From the NCBI GenBank assembly GCA_964643725.1, contig CAZXTL010000001.1:62001-126000 (forward strand): a stretch of 64,000 bases of DNA. Reading direction: 5' to 3'. Positions 7,948-14,721 of this stretch are shown here, piece by piece. The notes under the pieces are model-generated. The model searched no databases, was not told the origin of the DNA, and was given only the letters and a program-made list of their open reading frames with translations. The position numbers and the translations under genes are program-made. Positions within the stretch are counted from its first letter, which is position 1. Every line of letters begins with the position of its first letter. This stretch comes from DYQY01 sp964643725 (lineage in GTDB: Bacteria > Margulisbacteria > Riflemargulisbacteria > GWF2-35-9 > DYQY01).

Positions 7948-8026
7948 GTCATCTCGAGCGTAGTCGAGAGATCTGTTATTATTTAGATCCCTCCACGCTT
8001 CAGTCTTCGACTGACTTGGTCGGGAT
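7948..8026. repeat. Short composite hairpin element (GTCATCTCGAG type)
   Basis: GTCATCTCGAGCGTAGTCGA begins a hairpin (arms TCTCGA/TCGAGA, 7951-7972). It is followed at 7984-8026 by AGATCCCTCCACGC...TCGGGAT, which has the opposite polarity. The layout, outward-facing GTCAT and an inner AGATC box, mirrors the larger element immediately to the right. It looks like a member of the same class of non-coding palindromic repeats. Confidence 0.6.
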
Positions 8027-8290
8027 TGTGGAAGTTAGATAATTCGTTGACGAAACTATTTATTCATTAGGCTGTCATCCTGAACTTGATTCAGGATCCA
8101 GGCATATATTAAATTTGACTATTACAAAACATTATAATTGAAGACAGACTAATAAATAGTCCCTAATTAAAGCTTATAATAGTAAACTAGCTGATTCAAT
8201 ATTTAAATAAACTGTAAGTCTGGATCCCGGATCGGAGTCCGGGATGACATTTTGTAAATGAATTACTTAACTTGTACAGGGATGACAATC
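8018..8290. mobile_element. MITE-like nested inverted-repeat element, copy 1
   Basis: A segment of about 270 bp is repeated at 45628-45914 with high similarity but scattered substitutions and small indels. The inner left arm 8074-8101 (GTCATCCTGAACTTGATTCA onward, ending GGATCCAG) is the imperfect inverse of the inner right arm 8220-8248 (CTGGATCC...GGGATGAC). Each arm is itself a hairpin, ATCCTGAA/TTCAGGAT and ATCCCGGA/TCCGGGAT. The outer right end 8261-8288 (ACTTAACTTGTACAGGGATG) matches the inverse of the outer left end of copy 2. There is no ORF, so any mobility would need a transposase in trans. Confidence 0.7.
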
Positions 8291-8307
8291 AAAACTATCA
8301 GACACTA

Positions 8308-9441
8308 TTAAGAAAGTATGTATTTGCTTATTTCTAAAAGAACATTTTGACCTTTTTTTGCGCTAAGTTTGTTTTTAATTGTTTGGAAGGTTTCTTTTAA
8401 CGAAATGATTTTATTTTCGTCAGCTAAAATGCTATTTATGTCTTCACATATTTTAATTGTGTCAAACTTTTGCATATATTCTGGTACAACTTCTTTTCCA
8501 GCTAGAATATTAGTTAAAGAGTAGTTGTCATATTTAAATTTTTCTTTTAAATATTTTTTTATAATTAAAAAAGAAATTGGATTGAATTTATAGAAAATAG
8601 CATGTGGAGTTCCCATCAGCACGCATTCTAAAGTGATAGTTCCAGAGGTAACTAACGCAAACTCACTCTTAGCTAGTGTTGGATATGTTTCTCCTATAGT
8701 AATGCTTATGTAGTCGTACATTCCTTTGATTTGCTTTTGAATAGTTTCTCTAAAATGTTCATTTGGAAGATTTATGATAAATCTCTTTTTTTTATCTTGT
8801 GAATGCAACTTCTTAATAATTTTTATCATCTCTGGGAAACAATTTTTAATTTCTTGTTTTCTAGAGCCAGGGAATACAGCAATCGTATTCTTTTGTTTTA
8901 CTACAGGAAGTTTTGTTTCTTCAATTATCTGTGTTAGCGGATGACCAAAGAAGCGTACATTTTGAGTGTATTTCTGGTAGGCATCAATTTCTTCTTGAAA
9001 AATGGTCACGATTTTGTCAGTAATCTTAGTAATAGATTCCACTCCTTTTTCGGAACCCCAGACCCATTCCTGAGGTGGGATATAATAAGCAACTTGTATG
9101 CCCATTTCTTTTGCTTTTTTAGCAATAATCGTATTGAATCCTTGAAAATCAATACAGATGAGCAGGTCAATATTTTGTTTTTTGAGGAGTTTTACAAGTC
9201 TATTTTTAAGCAGATAGAGCATTGGTATGTTTTTAAGTGTTTCTAGAAATCCAATAGTGGATTTTTTGGTAATGTCTTTGATTATAGTAGCACCGGCTTT
9301 TTGTAGATTATTACTGCCAATAGCAAGAACTTCTAGATTAGGTGCTAATTCCTTTAAATGTTTAAGAAGATATCCAGCGTGCATATCGCCAGAAACTTCG
9401 CCCGTTAGAATAAGTATTTTTTTGTATTTATTGAAACTCAT
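8308..9441 (-). CDS. lpxB: Lipid-A-disaccharide synthase
   Basis: LpxB (GT19) joins UDP-2,3-diacylglucosamine to lipid X, giving the lipid A disaccharide, on the inner face of the inner membrane. The 377-residue length is normal. The N-terminal TGEVSGDMHAG motif is diagnostic, followed by KSTIGFLETL and PPQEWVWG. FPGSRKQEI and LVTSGTITLECVLMGTP lie in the C-terminal UDP-binding half. The gene starts 6 bp after the fabZ-lpxA fusion gene and is the last of a four-gene minus-strand block. Its presence argues strongly for lipopolysaccharide or at least lipid A. Confidence 0.95.
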   Translation of the reverse strand: MSFNKYKKILILTGEVSGDMHAGYLLKHLKELAPNLEVLAIGSNNLQKAGATIIKDITKKSTIGFLETLKNIPMLYLLKNRLVKLLKKQNIDLLICIDFQGFNTIIAKKAKEMGIQVAYYIPPQEWVWGSEKGVESITKITDKIVTIFQEEIDAYQKYTQNVRFFGHPLTQIIEETKLPVVKQKNTIAVFPGSRKQEIKNCFPEMIKIIKKLHSQDKKKRFIINLPNEHFRETIQKQIKGMYDYISITIGETYPTLAKSEFALVTSGTITLECVLMGTPHAIFYKFNPISFLIIKKYLKEKFKYDNYSLTNILAGKEVVPEYMQKFDTIKICEDINSILADENKIISLKETFQTIKNKLSAKKGQNVLLEISKYILS

Positions 9442-9447
9442 AACGAT

Positions 9448-10698
9448 TTATGATTCAGAATCAGACTCAGAGGTGTCTTTATTGCCTCTTTTCATTATTC
9501 CATTCTTAGTTTCGGCTTGAAGAAATTCAATTAGGTGGTTGACTTCAGCAGAGTCTATTTTTAATTCTTTTTTTATTTTTTCAATTGCTTGGCTAGTGTT
9601 CATGCTTGAACGGAAAAGTGCTTTGTAAGCTTCTTTTAGATTTCTTTGATCGGCTTTGGATACTTCGTTTCTCTCTAAGCCAATTATGTTCATGCTACGA
9701 ATACAGGCTGGATTACCTTCAATTAGCATATAAGGAGGTACGTCTTGGTTAACTTTGGAGTAGCCACCGACCATTGCCATTGTTCCTATTCTGGAGAATT
9801 GAGTAATGCCTGCCATTCCACCAATAATAACTTTGTTTTCCATAGTTACATGGCCAGCTATTTGTGCGGCATTAGAGATAACGATGTTATTGCCAAGTAC
9901 ACAGTCGTGAGCTATGTGTACCATAGTTAGTAATAGGCAATTATCGCCTATTTTTGTTGTTGCATTTTGGATGGAAGCTCTGTTAATGGTAACGTATTCT
10001 CTTATGTCGCAGTTTTTGCCAATATCAACAAAACTTTTTTCGCCTTTGTGTTTTTTATCTTGGGTAGCATTTCCAATTATTGAGCCGTATCTTATCTGAG
10101 TATTTTCTCCAATGCTTGTCCATTTTTCGATAACTACATTTGCTTCAATGGTAACGTTATTTCCTAAAATAACACCTTCACCAATGAAAGCGTTTGAGCC
10201 AATCCTAACGTCTTTTCCCAGTACCGCATTTGGATGAATCCTTGCGGTAGGATCAATGAGAGTTTCTATTTGTGAGTTAACTAAGGAGAAGGTCATATCA
10301 GCCTCTGCTACTAAGTTACCGTCCACAAATGCTTTGCCTGTGGTTTTTGCTATTGGACCTTTAATTTTTTGTATTTCTACTTCAAAGCGTATTTGATCAC
10401 CAGGGATTACAGGTTTCCTAAACCTTGCATCATTTATAGCAGCAAAATAAGCAATTTTGCCTTTAGAAGCAGGAGTGTTTAATAAAATAATACCAGAGAG
10501 TTGGGCCATTGCCTCAATGATTAGAACTCCAGGCATAACTGGGTGTCCTGGGAAATGTCCTTGAAAATATTGTTCATTAATGGTTGTATTTTTAATTCCT
10601 ACAGCTCTATTTGTAGTAGCTTCGAGGACACGGTCTATTAGTAAGAAGGGATATCTGTGTGGAAGAATGTCCATGATTTCGTTAATATTAAAAGTCAT
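9448..10698 (-). CDS. fabZ-lpxA: Fused beta-hydroxyacyl-ACP dehydratase and UDP-GlcNAc acyltransferase
   Basis: One 416-residue reading frame holds two enzymes. Residues 1-140 are FabZ (ILPHRYPFLLIDRV; QGHFPGHPVMPGVLIIEAMA with the catalytic His and Glu), which dehydrates 3-hydroxyacyl-ACP in fatty acid synthesis. Residues 146-400 are LpxA, a left-handed hexapeptide-repeat acyltransferase making the first lipid A intermediate from 3-hydroxyacyl-ACP and UDP-GlcNAc (DPTARIHPNAVLGKDV, then MVHIAHDCVLGNN with the catalytic His). Both use 3-hydroxyacyl-ACP, so the fusion sits exactly at the branch between phospholipid and lipid A. The C-terminus has an odd acidic tail, DTSESDSES. There is no internal stop or frameshift. 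Confidence 0.92.
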   Translation of the reverse strand: MTFNINEIMDILPHRYPFLLIDRVLEATTNRAVGIKNTTINEQYFQGHFPGHPVMPGVLIIEAMAQLSGIILLNTPASKGKIAYFAAINDARFRKPVIPGDQIRFEVEIQKIKGPIAKTTGKAFVDGNLVAEADMTFSLVNSQIETLIDPTARIHPNAVLGKDVRIGSNAFIGEGVILGNNVTIEANVVIEKWTSIGENTQIRYGSIIGNATQDKKHKGEKSFVDIGKNCDIREYVTINRASIQNATTKIGDNCLLLTMVHIAHDCVLGNNIVISNAAQIAGHVTMENKVIIGGMAGITQFSRIGTMAMVGGYSKVNQDVPPYMLIEGNPACIRSMNIIGLERNEVSKADQRNLKEAYKALFRSSMNTSQAIEKIKKELKIDSAEVNHLIEFLQAETKNGIMKRGNKDTSESDSES

Positions 10699-10700
10699 TT

Positions 10701-11237
10701 TTAATTCCTTTTTTCGAAGATCAGTTGTATTTTAACAGAAATATCCTGAGGTGATAAGCCGTCTATTTTGAGCTCTACTATTTCCATAGGTAGCTGTAGT
10801 GCGTTCAGCTTATTTAGGAATACAGATATATCATTTTTGTTTGAGGTAAATTCTATGTACATAGGTTGGATTTGCATCTCATTTGAATCAATATATTTAT
10901 CAGTAGTAATGTTGATAAGTTTGAAGGAATTTGGCATTTGTGAAATGACAGTTTTTTTAATTAGAGAAAGGATATTTCCTTGATAAGAAAGGTTTACTAA
11001 GTTGGCTTCGATGTTTTCAAGTTCTTGTTTTTTTATCATGGATTCAGAAATTTTTGAATTCATTTCTTCTAATTCTTTTTGATAGTTTTTGATAAGAGTT
11101 TGATAAGTTTCTTTTTTTTGTATTTTAGGATAGATAATTACTTCTAGTAGAAGCAAAGTGAATAATCCTAGAAAAATCCATAGTAAATATTTTTTTTCTT
11201 CTGGTAAGAAGAAATTATTTCGTTTCATTTCTTTCAT
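10701..11237 (-). CDS. PilO/GspM-like inner-membrane platform protein
   Basis: The 178-residue protein has a short cytoplasmic N-terminus, one membrane helix (about residues 18-36), a coiled coil (about 40-75) and a C-terminal alpha/beta domain. This is the architecture of PilO or GspM in type IV pilus and type II secretion machines, where it forms a periplasmic clamp with PilN. It overlaps the PilM/PilN-like gene by 4 bp (ATGA) and ends 2 bp before fabZ-lpxA. Sequence similarity is weak and the call rests on architecture and context. Confidence 0.6.
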   Translation of the reverse strand: MKEMKRNNFFLPEEKKYLLWIFLGLFTLLLLEVIIYPKIQKKETYQTLIKNYQKELEEMNSKISESMIKKQELENIEANLVNLSYQGNILSLIKKTVISQMPNSFKLINITTDKYIDSNEMQIQPMYIEFTSNKNDISVFLNKLNALQLPMEIVELKIDGLSPQDISVKIQLIFEKRN

Positions 11238-12730
11238 AATTCTACCTCTATGGTAAACCGTATAGGTGTTTCAGGACTTATCCTTTTTAATAATATTTTT
11301 TGTGTTTTATTTGAATCACTTAGTATATTTAGGTAATTATATACAGTTTTTTCTTTCTGCGCTTTGCCTGAGATAAGGATTTTTTTATCCCTTAATTGAA
11401 TGTTCATTTCTTTGAGATTAATTTCATTTGGGGTGTTTTTGATTATGCTTTCTAAAGAAGTTTTTATTGTGTTATTTTCTTTGCTGAGATTCGTGATTCG
11501 TTCCTCAATTATTTTGAGTTTTTTTAATTTATATAGCGATTCTGATACCTCGATATATTGTGCTTTGGTGCTTGTAACCTGATCTTTAATTCCATAAAGA
11601 GAGGTTTTATCCATATATATGGAATTGGTCAGGCGAAGATTAAAGTAAGTAACGATGCAAATAATAGCAATTAGTAAAGTAAAAAATGCAATTATATTTT
11701 TTGGCATCTTTATTACTTTTTTATAAGTTTCTTCAGAATAAGTTTTTTTAGGTATATAGGTAATAAATATTTGCATGTCTTTGACAATTTGAATGGCTTT
11801 ATATATTAAGGAGAGAAGTCTTTTCTCTATGATAACTTTGTGGGCATTGGTAGCAATTTTTATTTCTGGAATATTTACATATGGGCATGGGATATTTAGT
11901 TTCTCAGAGATTATTTTCGTAAGATCAGAGTGTGTAAGTTTTTCAGTTATGAGAGCAGCAGATGTGATATTTATTTTATTTGTTGAGCAAATGAATTGTA
12001 TTTCTTTTTGTAGATCGGATAAGGTGTCATTAATGAGTAGCCTAGTATTAAACCCAAGCTCTTTATCAAAAGACAATCTAAGTGATAGTTTATTGTTGAT
12101 TTGGTTGTCAGAAAGTCCGTCTTCTTGGAGGCATAATTTTAGTCTATCAATAGAAAATGGAAGTGTTGAGATAGCTATAACGTTAGCTTCATCTTTTATT
12201 ATGATATTAGTTTGTGTATCTGTTATATGGATTATTAGAGGCGTATTAGAAAATTCTTTAGAGCCTATGATGGATAACGTTAAGCAATAATTGGCTGGTA
12301 TCCACTGGATGTTTTTGCTTTGTTTTATTCTGGAAATATTTTTATTAATAGTTTGGTAAAATTTTATAGGCATGATTAGAACAGCAAGCAAATATTCAAT
12401 TTTATCGCCTTGAGATTCAGATACTATTTTATATTTAATGATTGTATCTTTAGTCGGGATGTAATTGTTGTGTAGTTTATTTAGAAGTGTTTCATTAAAG
12501 TTGTCGGTAGCTCCAATAGTTACTCTAATGAAGATAGTTGTAACATTAGTTGTTTCAGGGATTACAATAATTCTTGCTATATCAATTTTCTGTTCTTTAG
12601 TAAAAGAATGTAAACAGGACTTAAGGTCTTCGCAGGAGCATTGCCTAGTCGCTAATATTTCATGATTGTCATTTATTACAACACAAATGACTTTATCATC
12701 TGATAGATGGATTACTAAATGATTGGTCAT
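11234..12730 (-). CDS. PilM-PilN / GspL-like fused platform protein
   Basis: The 498-residue protein begins with a cytoplasmic region of about 340 residues. It resembles the actin-like fold of PilM or GspL (MTNHLVIHLSDDKVICVVIN start and alternating strand/helix pattern). One membrane helix follows (IIAFFTLLIAIICIVTYF, about residues 344-361). Then come a coiled coil and a periplasmic PilN-like domain (NEINLKEMNIQLRDKKILIS). In pili PilM and PilN are separate proteins; a joined form resembles GspL of type II secretion. GGGGGGAT lies a few bases before the ATG. It leads the operon continuing with the PilO-like gene and the lipid A genes. Confidence 0.65.
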   Translation of the reverse strand: MTNHLVIHLSDDKVICVVINDNHEILATRQCSCEDLKSCLHSFTKEQKIDIARIIVIPETTNVTTIFIRVTIGATDNFNETLLNKLHNNYIPTKDTIIKYKIVSESQGDKIEYLLAVLIMPIKFYQTINKNISRIKQSKNIQWIPANYCLTLSIIGSKEFSNTPLIIHITDTQTNIIIKDEANVIAISTLPFSIDRLKLCLQEDGLSDNQINNKLSLRLSFDKELGFNTRLLINDTLSDLQKEIQFICSTNKINITSAALITEKLTHSDLTKIISEKLNIPCPYVNIPEIKIATNAHKVIIEKRLLSLIYKAIQIVKDMQIFITYIPKKTYSEETYKKVIKMPKNIIAFFTLLIAIICIVTYFNLRLTNSIYMDKTSLYGIKDQVTSTKAQYIEVSESLYKLKKLKIIEERITNLSKENNTIKTSLESIIKNTPNEINLKEMNIQLRDKKILISGKAQKEKTVYNYLNILSDSNKTQKILLKRISPETPIRFTIEVEL

Positions 12731-12847
12731 TAGATCCCCCCGATCTTTATTAAATTATAGCGTTTAGTAATGTGATTGTCATTGATACAGGGTTTTTAAG
12801 AAAGGGGTTTCTTAACTTTCTTTATGTTAGTAGCACTAATTTAACAC

Positions 12848-12872
12848 GTCATTCCCGCGTAGGCGGGAATCT
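12848..12872. repeat. REP-like hairpin, ATTCCCGC/GCGGGAAT type
   Basis: GTC plus ATTCCCGC (12851-12858) and GCGGGAAT (12863-12870) form an 8-bp G+C-rich stem with loop GTAG. The same arms recur at 14533-14552 and 26601-26620. The arms recall the dRS3-type dispersed repeats described in Neisseria. The remainder of the 12731-13131 spacer has only the hairpin at 12935-12960 and no gene. Confidence 0.75.
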
Positions 12873-12934
12873 GTTCATATATTAAAAGTGAACTTTTAGA
12901 TTCTCTTTCAATAAGCTCTCATTATTTTGTTATT

Positions 12935-12960
12935 GTTACTTTTGCTTGATCAAAAGTAAC
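12935..12960. repeat. Hairpin in spacer, GTTACTTTTG/CAAAAGTAAC
   Basis: GTTACTTTTG (12935-12944) and CAAAAGTAAC (12951-12960) form a perfect 10-bp stem around CTTGAT. The right arm is followed by CAAAAATC. It may be a terminator for neighbouring transcription or another dispersed repeat. I found no second copy in the window. Confidence 0.5.
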
Positions 12961-13131
12961 CAAAAATCAAGAGTGCTCCAATTCGCTGTGTGCCTTTTGG
13001 GTAATTTTTATCGCACCCATTGATTGGCCGGAAAATATTTATAGTGTAGCGTAGGTGGGCATGCTCCTAAAATTTCTACAAAGGCAACTGGCTCAAATTC
13101 CGCACTCACGTAAATGCTAAAAATGATAAAT

Positions 13132-13785
13132 TTAGAAATTAAAACCAGATTGAACTACTAATCCACTTGATAAAATCTTAGAAGGATAGTTTGTTGAACC
13201 ATAATAGGTTGTATAACTTAAAGTGCTATAAAAATAGGAGTTAAATTGATAGTAAATAAATGCTTGATAGCCAATTCCACTTGTTACAGATGTTATGTCT
13301 CCATGAAATATAGAGTAATTTAAACCTCCTCCTATGCTTAACTTTTCCATGATGGGTTTTTGAAAATTAACATGAATATCACTAATCCCATAATTAGAGT
13401 TTATAGCAGAACCTGCATAGGATATTACGCTGCCTAAATAATGAATGCCACCAACCAAAATTTTTGTTCCTTCAAATCTAATTACATAATCAAAATTTAC
13501 ACCAAATTGAGGAGAGTAACTATAAATATAAGTTGTGCTAGAATTACTCGCTGAAATGCCTCTTAATCCAGCATTTATTCCTATTCGCATATTGTCATTA
13601 TTTTGTGGTGGGGTTTTTTCGTTTTTTCTTTCTTCTATCTCAACATATTCTTGATCTATTTTAGCAATAGTACTGTTAGCAATTTTTATTTCACCATCTA
13701 TTGTTTGAATAATTACTATAGATTCTGTTTGTTTTAAATTTTTTCTCCATCTATTTCCTTTTTTTATTTTTTTAAGCCAATTTTC
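13132..13785 (-). pseudogene. 5'-truncated outer-membrane beta-barrel protein gene
   Basis: The frame is open on the minus strand from just inside the palindrome at 13778-13803 to a stop at 13132. The first ATG is only at 13590, giving 152 residues (MRIGINAGLRGIS...). That product is a run of alternating polar and aromatic strands ending in SGFNF, typical of outer-membrane barrels. Upstream in frame lies a recognisable domain (SIVIIQTIDGEIKIANSTIA, then EYVEIEE) resembling the small beta domain that normally follows the signal peptide in such proteins. No start codon and no signal peptide precede it. The gene has therefore probably lost its 5' end, or it starts at a non-standard codon. Confidence 0.5.
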
Positions 13786-13803
13786 CGGGCGCCCGGAAAA
13801 TTG
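13778..13803. repeat. Perfect 26-bp palindrome
   Basis: CAATTTTCCGGGC (13778-13790) is followed at once by its exact reverse complement (13791-13803). The G+C-rich centre stands out in this AT-rich region. It marks the 5' end of the truncated barrel gene and lies about 100 bp upstream of the higBA module. It could be an operator, a cruciform or a scar of rearrangement. Confidence 0.75.
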
Positions 13804-13853
13804 AGATTATAAAGAAACTATATAATAACATAAAAAAATAATGTTTCATCGCG

Positions 13854-13893
13854 TTAGTATTGTGGTACATTAGTATTATAAAAGATTAGTATT
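13854..13893 (+). promoter_or_regulatory. Three TTAGTATT direct repeats at 16-bp spacing upstream of higB
   Basis: TTAGTATT occurs at 13854-13861, 13870-13877 and 13886-13893, each exactly 16 bp apart. The last copy ends 10 bp before the TTG start of the toxin gene. Evenly spaced repeats at the promoter of a toxin-antitoxin operon suggest binding sites for the HigA-type repressor. Confidence 0.55.
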
Positions 13894-13903
13894 GGAAGTT
13901 TAA

Positions 13904-14185
13904 TTGATAAAAAGCTTTAAGGATAATAATACAGAGAGTATATGGAACGGTGACTTTGTTAAAAAGATACCTGAAGATATACAAAAAATTGGAAGAAGAA
14001 AATTAAGGATGCTTAATAGTTCTATACAATTTAACGACCTTAAAGTACCACCAGCTAATCATTTAGAGAAATTGAAAAATGATAGACAAGGTCAATATAG
14101 CATCAGAATTAATGACCAATGGCGAGTTTGCTTTGTTTGGAGAAATGGCCACAGTTATGATGTTCAAATTGTAGACTATCATTAA
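13904..14185 (+). CDS. higB: HigB-type toxin, RelE superfamily
   Basis: This 93-residue protein has the HigB/RelE fold signature: W-N-G at the N-terminus, KIGRRKLRMLNSS, LKVPPANHLEKL, GQYSIRINDQWRVCFVW and VQIVDYH at the end. HigB toxins cleave mRNA on the ribosome. The initiator is TTG at 13904, since no earlier ATG exists in frame and the protein aligns over its full length. It precedes its antitoxin by 11 bp, the toxin-first order characteristic of higBA. Confidence 0.9.
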   Translation: MIKSFKDNNTESIWNGDFVKKIPEDIQKIGRRKLRMLNSSIQFNDLKVPPANHLEKLKNDRQGQYSIRINDQWRVCFVWRNGHSYDVQIVDYH

Positions 14186-14196
14186 TAAAGGAGAAA

Positions 14197-14502
14197 ATGA
14201 AAATGAAAGAGAAGTTGAAAATACACAATATTACACCAGGTGAAATCTTGTTAGAGGAGTTTTTGAAACCAGTAGGGATAACGATGTATCGATTATCTAA
14301 GGAAATAGGAGTGCCTCAGATTAGAATATCTAATATTATAAATAACAAAACAAAGATAACTCCTGATACAGCGATTAGATTCTCTATGTTCTTCGGAAAT
14401 TCAGCAGAATTCTGGTTAGGAATTCAAAACAGCTACGATCTTGAAGAATTACAAGTAAATAAAAGTAAGTTTGAGCATATTAATAAATATGTAGCTGCTT
14501 AG
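14197..14502 (+). CDS. higA: HigA-type antitoxin, XRE helix-turn-helix
   Basis: The 101-residue protein matches the HigA family. It has HNITPGEILLEEFLKPVGIT at the N-terminus, a helix-turn-helix (YRLSKEIGVPQIRISNIIN), and the family tail FFGNSAEFWLGIQNSYDLE. It neutralises HigB and represses the operon. AAAGGAGAAA lies just ahead of the start; ATG at 14197 and an in-frame ATG at 14203 are both possible starts. Confidence 0.92.
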   Translation: MKMKEKLKIHNITPGEILLEEFLKPVGITMYRLSKEIGVPQIRISNIINNKTKITPDTAIRFSMFFGNSAEFWLGIQNSYDLEELQVNKSKFEHINKYVAA

Positions 14503-14532
14503 TTTTTTTTATGGTTATTCGTACAGTGCTGG

Positions 14533-14593
14533 ATTCCCGCCTGCGCGGGAATGACAAATGAACGCGGGAATGACAAATGAATGCGGGAATGAC
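14533..14593. repeat. REP-like hairpin with 19-bp tandem expansion
   Basis: ATTCCCGC (14533-14540) pairs with GCGGGAAT (14545-14552). The right arm is then amplified: CGCGGGAATGACAAATGAA at 14544-14562, again at 14563-14581, and a partial third copy at 14582-14593. The unit is therefore 19 bp in about 2.6 copies. Confidence 0.8.
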
Positions 14594-14642
14594 TAGAAAG
14601 AAGCAGAGAATTACTACAGATTCAAAAATTATAGGCAATTAA

Positions 14643-14664
14643 ACCTTCTCTGTCAGGAGAAGGT
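14643..14664. terminator. Hairpin between convergent higA and SLH gene
   Basis: ACCTTCTC (14643-14650) and GAGAAGGT (14657-14664) form a perfect 8-bp stem with loop TGTCAG. It lies between two convergent genes. No T-tract follows directly on either strand, so it may be a repeat rather than a true terminator. Confidence 0.4.
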
Positions 14665-14721
14665 GCTGAGACGACAAGTATGAATAATAAACAAAGTATC
14701 TATCCAGCGGATGAGGCAGGT

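Noticed and set aside
9448..9540. Assembly artefact joining fabZ and lpxA
   Set aside because: The fusion frame is uninterrupted, with a normal-length linker and one stop; both domains are complete.
14533..14593. CRISPR-like array
   Set aside because: The 19-bp units are directly adjacent with no spacers and derive from one hairpin arm; no cas gene is present.
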